This document shows positions 1-12,189 of a DNA stretch of 64,000 nucleotides, in pieces; within the stretch, counting starts at the first letter, position 1, and the number at the start of each line of letters is the position of its first letter. The translations under genes and the position numbers were made by a program. A model generated the notes under the pieces. The model had not been told where the DNA came from and did not search any database. It saw only the letters and a program-made list of their open reading frames with translations. Source of the DNA: Henricia sp. BOLD:AAB3569 (Eukaryota; Echinodermata; Asteroidea; Spinulosida; Echinasteridae); NCBI GenBank assembly GCA_037783545.1, contig JBBELK010000631.1:310001-374000 (forward strand). Direction: 5' to 3'.

Positions 1-1792
1 ATAACTTAACACGCCTAAATCTGGTTTATATTTCAGTTATCGGATACGCCGCACGCCTGTTGCGAATGACATTCATCACTTTGAACATCTACGATCAAAG
101 ATCACAATTCACCACAAAAAAGCCCCTTTGTACAACGCACCTTGGTCTATTAATAACGACTGCACAGTGAGGATATGACGTGTTCACGAGCCGGGGGTTT
201 CTATTTTCGGCTAGTTCTCCCTTTGAGCTCGCCGTCAGGTATCGTACAAACGACGGAAAGAGGCGACCGACCATGGACCCGTTATTCACTTGTTTTTGCA
301 TAGGCTCCGACATGGCCAAATTAATTGTGACGTCATCGAGCTCGCGCGCTGACGTCATCTAGCGGACGCGCCACTGTTAGGTAAGCGCGCGAAATGTTAG
401 GACATTTCTACAATGCGAGTTTCAATGAAAGGGGGAATTTTATTAAATAAAAGCTATCTGCTTTTAGACTGACACAGTGAGTTCCTTTTAACACCGTGAA
501 GAGGTGGATCGCATCTCGATACTTGAAGGTCAAATTAAAGTGGAAAGAAGCAAATTGGTTGTGTATTGGTATTTCAGGAATTCAAGAAATAGAACAAAGT
601 ACGCGAAAGGGTGATGGACATTTTGGAAAAGTGCATGATGCCGAATTTGGAGAGAAAGCGATCGAGAGACGAAGGCATTTTGTATGTGGAAAGGGGTCAT
701 TATATGAAAACGGTACACAGTGTCACCGTTACGTCGTGACACTTTTTTTTCTTCTAAATATAATATATGACACAAACGGGCTCGAGAAAACGATTACTCA
801 AACGATATAAACAGTAGGCCTATACATGCTATTGTGAATCAAACAACACCTTTATACCTGTTGAGTGCGTGGGAGTCGTGTCGGTGCAGCAGGCGTCGGT
901 ACAGTGCTACCGTGCTCACCGACCTCGTGAAAAGCAAGTCAGTATTTCACCCCTCGACGCCCATATAATCTCAAAACAGATATAGGTTGAATCTGTATAT
1001 ATGAGCTCTATCTTACCAGAAACAATTATGTCAAAAACACAAATTCGTCACGTTTTACGAGTTTGACGCTGCCGAGAGCTCCACTCCCCTGCCCTGCGAA
1101 ATGCCATTCATTTGTACACGATGCGGTGTACTAGAGTTCCGTCCCATCATGCATTGCGCGCTGACTGCGCGCATGGAATTATGGGGAAACCGTAAAGGTA
1201 CGTATCGCATGCGCCAATGATTTAAGCTTCAAATTTCGGAAACCTCGAATTCCCTCAACCCTGGACGGATTTCGTGATCACGTCCGTAATACTTGGCCCC
1301 TTGATCTAATTGTAGAATCCCAGAGCGCCTCTTACGCACTAAAACAATGAAGTCCCGGGTGACAGCCAACGTTCCATTAGCCTAGAAAGAACGTGTCGTT
1401 TGATCGAAAAAAGAAAATAAGAAAATATCTTCCTTTATCTTTTTGTTCTCCTACGAACGTCTACTTCCTTATTTGTGTGAAGTATATGCTAATCCTAGCT
1501 GAACGATATTGAGCACAAATACCTTTTTAACGATTCTACATCGATATGTAAATTTGTCTCATTTTGGCATCAGTAAAGAGAGCCATTTTAACAGAATATC
1601 AACAACTGCATAATCACGCCATGCATGAAGGCATAGGCTTATATCGGTATGTCATCGAACTCATTAATCGATAATATTGAGTACATGTATCTGATACATG
1701 ATCAGAGTGTGAGATAAGGCGACAAAAGAAATCGTTACCATCAAGAAGGTTCCTTATAATACCCACATAAAATAAATGCTCAAGAAAACCCG
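1..1792. other. Unassigned region with CREs at its left end
   Basis: Apart from the CRE pair at 328-357, the region holds only short chance frames. 1080-1260 is slightly CpG-rich. No exon or repeat was recognised. Confidence 0.5.
328..357. promoter_or_regulatory. Pair of full CRE palindromes
   Basis: Two perfect CREB/ATF sites TGACGTCA at 328-335 and 350-357 flank a GAGCTCGCGCGC core, 22 bp apart. They are the first of eight such sites in the first 12.6 kb. Function is inferred only from the consensus. Confidence 0.4.
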
Positions 1793-2060
1793 AGGGCGGT
1801 CGAGTTGGTCTATATAGTGGTTAATTCCCGCCTTTCACCTCTGGCGTCCCGAGTTCGAATCCGGGGTGTGTATGTGGATTGGGTTTGTATAGTCCCTACT
1901 TGACCGCGTGGGTTTCCCCCGGGGATTTCTCTTGGTTTTTTTCTCCAACTTCTAAAACTGCATCTCCCTCTTCGTCATCTCAAGTTGATAATAAAGTAAA
2001 GTCAATGATATTATGCTAATACCATATAGTTGATGGCATAAAGGGCCTTATACTATAGTT
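1793..2060 (+). mobile_element. tRNA-headed SINE, family A, copy 1
   Basis: The head has an A-box-like TTGGTCTATATAGTGGTTAA and a B box GAGTTCGAATCCGGG. The body CCTACTTGACCGCGTGGGTT and CTTCTAAAACTGCATCTCCC is shared with copies at 12190, 29189, 36125 and 38478. Confidence 0.85.
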
Positions 2061-2724
2061 ACCGGTGATAACTGAAGCTCAGATCCAAATTAAGAGAAAC
2101 CCATGGAATAAAATAGAGACTGATAACCCGGAACCAACAGCTTTGCACGGCGACCATAAGAGGCGAGACAAAGTGCTTTGGAATGAGAGCTTTTAACAGT
2201 CATCTCACTAATACTTGATGTTTCCAGTGCGTGGTTTCATTTGCATATCGTGATTAATTCAAACACCTCTAATATACAGTTCTAAAAACCAATAAGGTCT
2301 TGCCTATGGTACCACAACTTCTTAACGAACACTCCTTGAAAGATCTACCCCGAGGACTGTAAAAATGAAATGAATTTCAAAAACAGCGGCGAGTTATGAT
2401 TGCGTATGTCTCTTACTCGGCCACTTACCCTGGGCATTTGAAGAACGCATCCCCGGTGCATGGAGCATTTCGTTCTAATCATCTCTTGAATACTATGACG
2501 TCATTGATGGTGCTGTTGATTAGGTATAAAATGAAATAAATATCAATTAGTGTATGCTGTAGGCTACATTAAAAATACATTATGTTGGTGCACATCTAAA
2601 TAATATTGCTTAATTTCTGGACTTTGTATTTGAAGTCAAGTCGCATTACACTTTAAAGTAACGATATGAATTGAAGACAAACTGGCAACGTCCACTGCAA
2701 ATATGGCATCGCTATACAACTGCC

Positions 2725-3095
2725 GTTATTATTATTATTACATTTATATAGCGCACATTCCATATGGATATGTTCACATGCGCTTCACATTATAATGGTT
2801 TTTACGAAGCTATTAGGCCTACTCCACCTCAACATCGAGATACATAGGTGGGCGGCGCCATTGGCAGCCGACGGCCATGGAGAGACACCGGGGAATCCAC
2901 TTATACTCTTCACGAAAGAGTGCTCTCTAGTTAGTGCGTTACACAACACATTGGACCAACTTAGCTTTACATCCCTTCCGAAGGCTGGAGTAAGTGTGTT
3001 TAAGTGCCTTGCTCAGGGGCACAGGTACCACGGCCGGGTATCGAACCCGCAACCCCATGTTTTCACCCGAGTGTTGCGAGCCAGTGACCCAAACT
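2725..3095 (-). mobile_element. tRNA-headed SINE with (TTA)n and GCGC tail, minus strand
   Basis: The tail is TTATTATTATTATTACATTT ATATAGCGCAC on the + strand. The body AGTGCCTTGCTCAGGGGCAC and the B box GGTATCGAACCCGCAACCCC sit at the right. This is the common deuterostome SINE layout. A relative lies on the + strand at 53650. Confidence 0.85.
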
Positions 3096-3122
3096 AGTCG
3101 GTCACTTTTTAGTGGGTCATCT

Positions 3123-3251
3123 TTAAAGGCACGGGCTCGTCAGCAATGCGCGCGCGCCAAATTACGCAGCTCTATTGAAAAGGCATGGAGCTGCGTATTT
3201 CGTAGCACGAATTTGGCGCGCGCGTATTGCTGACGAGCCTGTGCCTTTAAG
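3123..3251. mobile_element. AAAGGCAC-type palindromic MITE, copy 1
   Basis: Inverted arms AAAGGCACGGGCTCGTCAGC ... complement, with an inner CpG-rich part AATGCGCGCGCGCCAAATT and a second inner pair AGCTGCGTATTTCGT. About 129 bp; forms almost one full hairpin. The family recurs at 7007, 48273, 51538 and 54703. Confidence 0.9.
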
Positions 3252-4121
3252 GTACAAAATTAATTAATATTCTGTAAATGTACGGGCAGACGTTACCTCT
3301 AAGCTACAATTTCGCGTAAGTTCAGCATTTGAAATTAGATCGTGCATAATCCTTGAGAAATACGACGGCAAAGTCTTAATAATGTTGATTTTAAAACACA
3401 CGGTCATTTACAACAACGTTCTGAAAACAAAACTCTTTAAATCTGACGCTGTGCGTACGAAAAGGCCTCTAGAAAAAAATCAAAACTTAGCAATTAGCAC
3501 GTCCCGCTCTGTGTACATAGACAGATGGGAAAGGGAAAATGCTGCGAGGCTTTAACGATGATCGATCGAATTTGAATGGTTTGTCCTGTTCACCTCGCTT
3601 GGCAGTAAGCGAGCCGGCGTTTAGTCGTATGGAATTTACGCTGATAATCTCGAATAAAGGACATGTTTGCTTTTCCTTCAAAGAGCAATTCAATTACATA
3701 TGTTAAAATCGTAGTCATTAAATTATCGTTATTGATTGTTGGAACTGGTAAATGGCTCACATATATTTGATTTGTAAAGCCTGCCTTAATTCCACTCTAC
3801 GAATTTTGTTGCGAATTACCCATTATAGGTAACTTTTTTTAAAGATTAGCTGGGCCTACATATCTATATTAAGACTAAGTCTCAACACACCTTATATACC
3901 TATGTGGGAAAGTCATAGCACAAAATCGGACAAGAAGCCGGCTTCAGACGAAAATACGTAGCGGACAGCAATATCTTTCAATGGTATAACATATTCAAAG
4001 AAGAATTCCACTCTTTTCCTTGTTGGGACAAATTGATGAGATTTCGAAGACGTTAGGGTCGACGGCTTAAAATGTGCAGATTTTATTCTTTGTGCCCAAG
4101 TCTTACGAAAACTGTACAAAG
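3252..4121. other. Unassigned A/T-rich region
   Basis: Short frames without homology; no repeat recognised. Confidence 0.5.
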
Positions 4122-4293
4122 CAGGGGCGGATCCAGGATTTTTAATCCAGGGAGGGGTTTTGCCAGTGCTAGTGCCGACAATGTTGCGGATTCCGACGGT
4201 CACACAGAAAATACATTACATTATTAGTATGTTTTTGAGTCACAGCATGCAGGGGAAGGGGTTGACCCCCAAACCCCTGTGGATCCGCGCCTG
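4122..4293. mobile_element. hAT-like MITE with CAGGGGCGGATCCAG tip
   Basis: A 172-bp element starting CAGGGGCGGATCCAGG and ending GGATCCGCGCCTG. The tip sequence is typical of hAT-superfamily MITEs in animals. Flanks share only CAAAG, so the 8-bp duplication is eroded. Confidence 0.7.
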
Positions 4294-5237
4294 CAAAGTC
4301 AACGCTTTGTCCTAAGTAATTAATGGATAATTAAAACTGTCTATGGTTATTTATAATATATCTACTTATGGAACAAGCAGTATATTACCGGATGAAGGGT
4401 CCATGCATCTCCAGCACATATTAAAGGCCCATTAGGCATACATCATTTGCAGATGAAACATTTTCACGCATCATCATATAGTATTCTAAAGAGCAACATG
4501 TATAACCAAACCACCATAGGGAATCACCATATAGGCCTATCATGTCACGTGATGTATGTAAAGTTAGTGTTATTCACGAGCTAACTACCCCCTCAGATTA
4601 AACATTGTGTATAATATGAATCTGTTTCTTTAATTTAAAAACAGTTTTGTTGGAGTTGGAGCCTAGGCCTATTTCTCACCCCAGTTTTATCTCCCCAGCA
4701 CCAGTTACCAGTTAGTCTTTCTCGTGATTGTTTTACAAACATGCATCATATCATTCGTGGAATTTCGCATCGACTTTTTCGTTTCATCAGAATTTAAAAC
4801 TTCATAAATTATTTGGAGTCAGTTTCTGTTCATGTTCTATTCCCCAGTGAATTGAAGATGCGCCTGTACCAATTATCTGTCCGATTGTTTGGAGTACAAG
4901 GTGACGTCACGAATGAGCCCTAAGGGCTTGCTCCTTATTTGTTCTTTTCTGTTTTATCTGACGTCATGGCCTCTTTAAGGATCCCATGTTTGAGCGGAAA
5001 CACAGCCATGTCGCGTTGGATCGATTCAGCGTCGATTCAGCCAACAAACCCGGGAGTGTTTTAGGGTTGTAGATGACGTCGTGCTATGACATGTGATTGG
5101 GTCGTGCATAGCTGGCCGTGAGTTACGGCTGGTTGGTCCGGGCTGTACCGCGATGCATGAGACGACGACGCGCACGCACAACGCATATGCAGTAAGGCGA
5201 CATTCTATTGGCTAGACTGACACTTGTAGATGGTTCC
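4294..5237. other. Unassigned region with two CREs
   Basis: Only the CREs at 4902 and 4959 stand out. No gene signs. Confidence 0.5.
4902..4966. promoter_or_regulatory. Two further full CRE palindromes
   Basis: TGACGTCA occurs at 4902-4909 and 4959-4966, upstream of the candidate neurotrophin promoter. Single sites also lie at 2496-2503, 9450-9457, 10266-10273 and 12554-12561. Confidence 0.35.
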
Positions 5238-5515
5238 TAAAAGACGGATTATTGTTTGGAAAACCTTAAAACGGCACTAACTCCTCGTGTGATTAAGAAT
5301 GCGTATTATAAAAACCAACATCTGTGTAAGTTAGCTTATAGTACCTCATCTGTACGTCCCGAGAAAACTGTGATACCCATGCTTTCGAGAAATTATGCGA
5401 ACCCGCCGTCCTCTTTAGGCTGGTTCTGTGATTATACTGCATGGACAACAGAGCCGTAATACCACGGTAGTCAGGGACCAAGTTTCTTTCACATAAAGGC
5501 ACCCTTGTGAAAAAA
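5238..5515 (-). repeat. Dispersed repeat G, minus copy
   Basis: On the - strand it holds GGCGGGTTCGCATAATTTCT and TGAGGTACTATAAGCTAACT. The family (about 380 bp, moderately diverged) also lies at 5660-5869 plus 6252-6440, 8325-8712, 13048-13425, 19885-20010 (minus) and 36945-37250 plus 37966-38060. No tRNA head or coding part is seen. Confidence 0.75.
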
Positions 5516-5869
5516 AAATGTGTGCGCACACGCATTTATATAAGTTCATTTTCAATCAACGTTTTCTTATAAAGAGATATCTCGGGAGGAATCATTGCAT
5601 TTGTCTCTTCCATGAACAAGGTTTTCGCTCAATTAATGGTTGAATAAAAATCCTATATATACAGGATGTGCAATGTGCCAAGATTTCACTAAAAACTTAC
5701 TCAATGGAAGATGGTTTCAACTGTCCATATGCAATGCTAAAATACTTCTGCCATAAAGCATATACACTTTTTACAAGAAAACGAAAATTTAAGATGAATT
5801 TACATAAATGCGTGTGCACAAACATTGTTTACAAGGGCGCCCTCGCGTGAACACAAGTAGGTCCCGATA

Positions 5870-6251
5870 GCGTAATTTTTTTTTCCCAGGATTGCTCCTG
5901 ATTGGCCTAACCACATGCATATATTGCATACTGAAGTGTTTTGTTGATAGCTGTCACTTAACACAACTGCGTGGTTCGAGAGTTAGACTATAGGTCTTTC
6001 CTCAATTAATGAAGAAAAATACCAAGAGAGGGAAGATTCGAACCCACAATCTCTCGATTAATAGTCCCACGTCTTAACCACTAGACTACCAAACGACTCG
6101 AAAAACCCTTAAATTTTCTTTCTTATATCCCTTTTATTTAATAACTCTTGAGGGCGCTATATAGAAAATATGAATATTCATTTACAATGCACCAATCAAA
6201 AGCAGAAAATATTCTCAATGGCCTTTACCATCCTGGGAAAAAAAATTACGC
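5870..6251. mobile_element. 382-bp insertion with a 9-bp target duplication, carrying a tRNA-like segment
   Basis: Tips GCGTAATTTTTTTTTCCCAG / complement of CTGGGAAAAAAAATTACGC. GTCCCGATA is duplicated exactly at 5861-5869 and 6252-6260. It splits a copy of a dispersed repeat, so it is younger than that. A 9-bp duplication fits Mutator-like elements (inference). A tRNA-like stretch lies inside at 6030-6105 (minus). Confidence 0.88.
6028..6105 (-). repeat. tRNA-like segment inside the 382-bp insertion
   Basis: Read on the - strand it has an A-box-like TGGTAGTCTAGTGGTTAAGA and a B box GGTTCGAATCT with tRNA spacing. The acceptor ends do not pair well, so it is probably a captured or SINE-derived tRNA piece rather than a working tRNA gene. 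Confidence 0.5.
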
Positions 6252-7006
6252 GTCCCGATACCGTGGTATCATGGCTCTATTTTCTGTGCAGCAGGGAACC
6301 AGCCTAAATAGGACGATGGATTCGCACAATTTGCAGAAAGCATGCATGGACACATTAATACTGGACACCAGTAACCTTTATGTCCATTATGTTTTATTTT
6401 CACGCTGTTTTAATTCCATGAAAAAAAATATATGACGTAATTGAAATAATAAAAATGTATAAATGTTTATATTGTTTAAGGTCTATTTTTATATGAGCTA
6501 GTTAATAAGGAGGTCAGTACTCAAATCCCCAAACTCCCTGATATCCGAGATATGGAGAAAAAACAGTCTCTTGGGCTGGACCAAATTAAGACGTCTGTAA
6601 AACGCAGCTCACACCTTGGCAAAACAAACGGAGTTTCGACTCGAACAACAAATAATCATGTCTGTCTATTGCAAGTCCCCACTGTGGGACAATGGTGACG
6701 CAAGCTGCATGCGTGAAAACAAACAAAATTAATACTGAAAAACGGAGCCCGTGACGCTTTTCTTTACAGATTTTAATATTTGGGGAGGATTTTATTTCCA
6801 AAAGTGGTCCAAAATAGATTACAAGTTTCTTGCTTAATAACACTTAAACAACAGGGGAATTAGCACATGGCGAAATCCAGTTGAGCGAATAACAACAATA
6901 TGGCGTTTGCGTATTCATGTTCCATTTAAAATTAATCGTACTTAGAAAATGCCGTGAAAATTTCTCCTATATTTGCAATAATTGTCCTTGCTGAAAAATA
7001 CTCCTT

Positions 7007-7128
7007 AAAGGCAAAGCCTCGTCAGCAATGCGCGCGCGCCAAAATCGTGCCATCAAATACACAGCTCCATGCCGTTGCTATATATCGAGCTGCGTATTTC
7101 GTGGCACGAATTTGGCGCGCGCGCATTA
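7007..7128. mobile_element. AAAGGCAC-type palindromic MITE, copy 2 (right tip lost)
   Basis: The left arm, AAAGGCAAAGCCTCGTCAGC then AATGCGCGCGCGCCAAA, is intact. The right arm stops after TTTGGCGCGCGCGCATTA, so the outer right tip is missing. Confidence 0.85.
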
Positions 7129-7616
7129 CAAATCTCCGAATTAAACGTTAAAATGCATATATATGTATATCAACTGTTTTGATTGGTTGTTGTTGTAGCC
7201 CGTACCCAGAGTGGATTTAGCCTTGTTTGGGGCGAACTCGCATAAAAACGGATGTGGTTTTCAATATAATGATTTTAAAAGGCATCGAAGCAAGATTTTA
7301 AAAAAAAACTTGTTTCTTTAAATTCTCAATCTCCAAATAACATTGCTGGGATTAAACAAGTTAACAATCCCTATTTTTCTAGTTTTACGAAAACCCGTTT
7401 TTATTGGGAGCGATGGATGCGTGGGAGGTGGGTTTCGGTCGTTATTAGGTCCTTTCTATCTACTTTTCTCTGAAAACGAGAAATTGGAATTTGTGGATGC
7501 ATGATAGCGCTTCATCTGAAAGTGCGAGGTCGTTTTTGATGAGAATAAAATACTTTGTGATGTTTTTTTTTTTCCCGAATCGTATATTTTTTAGAAGTCA
7601 AATTTTCTGGGTCGGA
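7129..7616. other. Unassigned region
   Basis: Nothing recognised between the truncated MITE and the G-rich tract. Confidence 0.5.
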
Positions 7617-7722
7617 GAGGTGGAGTGGGGGAGGTGTTGGGGGGAGGTGTTGGGGGGAGGGTAGGTGGTGGGGGGGGGGGGGGGGGGAGGGGAGGTGGGG
7701 GGGGGGGGGGGGGGGTGAAGGA
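7617..7722 (+). repeat. G-rich tract with G-quadruplex potential
   Basis: Over 100 bp of G runs split by GGAGGTGTTGGGGGG-like units, ending in a nearly pure G tract. Many G4 arrangements are possible. The reverse frame encodes poly-Pro, a by-product. Confidence 0.95.
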
Positions 7723-8324
7723 GAGATAGCTCAGAGTGGCAGTGTTTTGTTCCTGACGCGAATAGTCTAGACAACTTTGACAAATTAAGACCTGTTTTGT
7801 AAAGTTGGGATGAACCCTTCTGTGACATAATAAAACGCATGTCCCTCTTATGACACCGTCTGACGCAAATGAAACAAAACACTTTTCAAACCGTTATTTA
7901 CTCCAAGGAGAAAAACAACAACAGTGGAAAACACGATGATTGAAAGCGATGTCATCCCGAGAGAACAACACAATATTAGGATCACTTCATTTAGAATGAC
8001 ATGGATATAGTGCAATCGGGTAACTGGCTTTAAAACTAACTGGCCGTGGGCGGTTTATCTGCTCGGTCGTGTTACCGTTTAAACGGTGCTCATTACGCTT
8101 GGCGTATTGGGAGGAAGACGATATTAATCGCCTGTTATTGAGCATAGGGTTGATGCAACAAATGAGGACAAGGATTTTTGTTTACGATTTGTCCATTCTC
8201 GTAGTTTTTGTTCACCTTTTGAGTGGTTGTTTGTGACTTGGTCGCGCAACTCCACGTTTGCAAGAATTGTAGCTGGGTGTTCGCGACCAAAACTATTTGA
8301 CCGGAGAACTTTACTCAAGATGCA

Positions 8325-8712
8325 TAGAAGTGGTTCCAACTGTCCAATGCAATGATTTTGTCCAAGATGGAATATCTATATTTATAATGATAATTGAAGA
8401 TACATTTATATAAATGCGTATGCACACGTATTTTTCTTATACAAGGGCGCCCTCATGTGAACGAACTAGCCCCCTGACCACCTTGGTATTATGGGTCCGC
8501 TTTTCGTGCAGTATACTCACAGAACCAGCCTAAATAGGGCAGTGGCTTCGCACAATTTCTTAAAAGCATCGACACTTGCAGTTATTCATTGTTTTCTCGG
8601 AATACATGGATGAGGTAATGAGCTCACTTAATATACACAGGTTTGGTTTTTATCATACACATCCTAAATCACATGGAGATAAACGTCGTTTATAACCGTT
8701 TTCCATGACGAA
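8325..8712 (+). repeat. Dispersed repeat G, full plus copy
   Basis: AAGTGGTTCCAACTGTCCAA to AAACGTCGTTTATAACCG, with GCGCCCTCATGTGAACGAAC and CCTAAATAGGGCAGTGGCTT. Serves as the reference for family length. Confidence 0.78.
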
Positions 8713-9718
8713 TTTTGTCCCCAGCAAAGTCAGTGGGAAACCATAGAATATATATAAATTTTTTGTTGGATCCATTCCAACACCAGACGCGCATTGCGAC
8801 GATCGAAATTCATCCACGCAAAGATGAAATATTACAATCATTGCATGAGAAACATTGAGTCATAGCACGGAGGCAGAACGCGCATACACGGCATTGCACT
8901 ACCGCCTGAGTTGTATCATATGTGACATTTATATGGATTCCCTTCCCCTGTCTAATTTTTCACACTGTTACAGACTTTGCGTCGATTTGTAACCGTCTTT
9001 CGCGATGATGACGATATCTTATAGCCTACGAAAAATGACTCATATATAATTAAGAGACCTGAAAAGGTTTTTTTCTGTCTGTGTAGTTATTAATATATAG
9101 GATGACTGTGTGGGGGCATAACGGTGCAATCGTGAGTAAAGTACTAATGTGCGTATGAAATATGTACCAATCTATTTGGGCATTTCCATATTTGGGGGAT
9201 GAGTTGTGATTTTCCGGGAAGAATCGTTTAGTGAAGAACCGAAGTAAAGGGAGAACTGGTTACAAAAGCCGGCGAACTTCAAAGTGTCCTTTTGTTGACA
9301 CCTTTCCTTATATAGTCATGTATATCGTCTGATCATACTTTGAAATATCGCTGCGATCGTTTCTTGGGAGTTTTCATCAGTTCTCCAGAATCTTTTGCAA
9401 ACTTTAATCCAGTTTATCTGAATCTAATTTCCCCATGTGACGTGGCCGATGACGTCATGATATCACTCGTTACAACTGAGTTTGGTCAACTGCGCACCAT
9501 GGATAGTAAGATGAATGTGAATTAATCTCTTTAATTTGTAGGATCATGGAGAACGGATTAACGTTCGATTGACGACTTTTCACCCGAACGCACTAAATTC
9601 AACAATGGTTGGTCGTGTCTGGTCGACCATTATTTTGGAATCAGCTCACAAGGCACGGTCGCGCTGGTCACTGGTACCCATCAGGCGTTGAGTTGATGCA
9701 GCGTTTTGCGCGAAGTCA
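8713..9718. other. Unassigned region with a CRE
   Basis: CRE TGACGTCA at 9450-9457. No exon homology. Confidence 0.5.
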
Positions 9719-9861
9719 GGGCTGCGTTCCAAACACGCGAACATTGCAAACGTTTTCATCGTTCGCCAAGAACTGGTACCCGGCTTTTCATAGACGAGTG
9801 CACAAAAGTACTGTAACCAGTGGCTAACGTTGGCAACGTTCGCGTGTTTGGAACGCAGCCC
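9719..9861. mobile_element. GGGCTGCGTTCCAAA-type MITE
   Basis: A 143-bp element with inverted tips GGGCTGCGTTCCAAACACGC / complement (about 28 bp). The inner part has no coding sign. No clean target duplication could be read. Confidence 0.82.
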
Positions 9862-10816
9862 AGTTGACTAACCAAAGGACGTTCGTACTTTAACGTATAG
9901 TGCGCATGTGTCTTGGCAGGATGACGTTTAACCATGCAGTCGTCAATCGAACTTGCTGTGTGTTGCAGAAAGTTTTGACACTGTATGTTACACAAGTTGT
10001 TGCATTGTTACGTTTTGCGTCAAAACATTTCGGTTTAGTATTGCATATGCGTCACTGTTGTTGGGCCACTCACAAAGACGTAAAGGTCGGATAGAACTCG
10101 CAAACAACGTTGTTATATACACCTGTGAAATATACTACAGATTTTGCGATATGTTTACCTTTTTTTCTGGGTTTTATATAATGAAGCGTGCGTCAGGGAG
10201 GAACAAAAGTAATTTGAAGCTGATGTTTCATGTCTGACCTAATTGTGGTCCCAAAAGTGGCATAATGACGTCACAACTTTACCTAACCCATCTAAGATAA
10301 TACAGATTCAAAATATCCAAATCCAGCGGTTGCTTTGTTATATACCTGCCGTGCGTGTAACTCGCCCACTCAACCTCAAAGAACAATAGATTGTCTTAGA
10401 ATGTGGTCGTCTTCTCAATCAAATATGTCTTGCGAAACAAAAGGACCCGTCAGTTGCAGCAGCTGCACCAGGGAAGCCATTTTCTTCTGTCTTCTCAATG
10501 GAAGAAAAGGGAATCAAATAGAGGGGGCGAAAAAACGAAGGCAGAAAAACAAGGTGACATTTTGCCGGGACTATCTCTCGAGAAATACTTTGTGTCCGCA
10601 GATTGGAGTGGTGTCTAGACGTAGGTTTGGCGGGCAAAATGGAATATTGAACAAATTCACCAGAGAATTCCAAATTTTGGGGTCTCTAATTAGCAAACTC
10701 TACTTCGGGCCCTCAAAATAAGTTTAACTTTAGCCGTTTACTTGTTAGGCCTAAGTAACGTAAATGTGTGTATTTTTGCCACTGACCTCTATATACAATG
10801 GAGATATAGCGTTTAG
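9862..10816. other. Unassigned region with an unexplained 128-codon frame
   Basis: CRE at 10266-10273. The frame at 10335-10721 has Cys-rich and basic stretches but no recognisable family and no convincing exon borders, so it is not called a gene. Confidence 0.4.
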
Positions 10817-12004
10817 AACGTCCATAATTATGCTACGCATAGTGCTACGTGGTGCACGCCATTGCCTACCCAACAGTCTGATGGTTGCTTTATGTCATCA
10901 TCTCCTATACGGTGAACACGGCATTGATTCACTACGTCACACCTGCCGCTTGCAACACATAGCAACAACAATTTAGTATGGTCAAGTGGATACTAAGTGT
11001 GCATGTGACAGGAAGTACGTCAGGACACCAGACGCTATGCGAAACACGCAAAAGGCTAATTGAAGCAACGCGTAAGCCATCTTACTCCAGAAAAGACAAT
11101 GCTTCACCTTGACTGCTCCCGATCCCCGGTCCATGCGATCGCTTGCATTCCACTAAACACATAGGTATAGTGAAGTATAGCACAACCATAGTCTAGGCAA
11201 TATATCGTCTTGCCTGGAGTAAAAATGCCCGACGGGTATACTTCATTTCAAGAATGGCTATCGATCCACTGTATGTAGTCAGTGTTTATGCCTTTATCGA
11301 GTTGTCCCTTATATGGCTCTTATTTTTTTGGAGTGATTTCCACTCTTTTAAGAGTGATTTCTACTCTGTTGGAGTGCTTTTATAAGGTATCCACTCTTTT
11401 GAAGAGTGAGTTTTTCACTCTTTTGCATTTAGAGAGTAGTGTCCGTCATGCATTATTAAAATGAACCGCAGCAAACGTATTCTTTTGTGCTTGTTCATTC
11501 ATTGTTTCTTGTATTGTTTTTATGTAAGTCTCCCATTACGCAGACCAATTACAAGGGCTACCAAAGTCAAGTGCAAAGAAACCTGCAGCCCATCATATCC
11601 AGACTATATTAAACAGTCTCTTTACGATACGCGGGGCTGGAAGGGGTAACTAGTTCACACCGAGACATCCAAGTCGCCTCTATAGGCAATCACGGTAAAG
11701 TGCCTTGCTCAAGGGTACAAGGCCTCAATTCCTCAATTCGAACCAACATTCCAACTATATGGCAATTAGCCTTTGGCATGTCTTATATAAATAGCGTCTC
11801 ACTTTCACATGCTCACTTAGTATCCACTTGACCAGTCTAGATTTGTGTTGATATGTGGGCACGCGGCAGTGAAGTACAGATTCAATACCATGTTCACGGT
11901 AGGACAACATGGCATAAAGCTACCACGCAGACTGTTGGTTGCCAGACAATGGCGTGCACCACGTAGCAACAATAGCATAGTATGTGACTTTCTAAACTGT
12001 ACCT
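10817..12004. mobile_element. Second foldback element with about 190-bp inverted arms
   Basis: The left arm (about 10821-11007) and right arm (about 11801-12003) are inverted copies; both contain GCTACGTGGTGCACGCCATTG and GGTCAAGTGGATACTAAGTG. The middle (11010-11800) holds unique sequence, a diverged 'AGAGTGATTTCTACTCT' repeat stretch and a SINE scrap near 11690. Some of it resembles the outer parts of the 22.9-24.4 kb element (CTCTATA...CAATG), so the two may be related. No coding capacity is seen. Confidence 0.75.
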
Positions 12005-12189
12005 CCGTTTGAAAGTGAAGATTTCGGGGCTTTAACCACAACGGTTACACGCAAGAGGCTTATTGGACTCGTGGTGGACCAGTGAAAATAATTGTGATTT
12101 TGTCTTTGACTGGACTCAACACTACAGCCATGATTTCCTTTCGTATGATCTATAAGGGAATTCAGTTGCTGAGATTAGCCGACCTAAGT

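Larger units (their letters stand above)
5660..6440 (+). repeat. Dispersed repeat G, plus copy split by the 382-bp insertion
   Basis: Left part 5660-5869 (AACTGTCCATATGCAATGCT, GGGCGCCCTCGCGTGAACAC) and right part 6252-6440 (CCGTGGTATCATGGCTC, CCTAAATAGGACGATGG). Together with the 5238-5515 copy it forms an inverted pair. Confidence 0.78.

Noticed and set aside
2130-2180. Remnant of the TAGAGCC-type MITE (GCTTTGCACGGCGACCATAA)
   Set aside because: Only about 25 bp of similarity on one side; too short to call.
10335-10721. 128-codon frame with Cys and basic residues
   Set aside because: No recognisable family, no supporting exon signals, and a length that can arise by chance in 64 kb.
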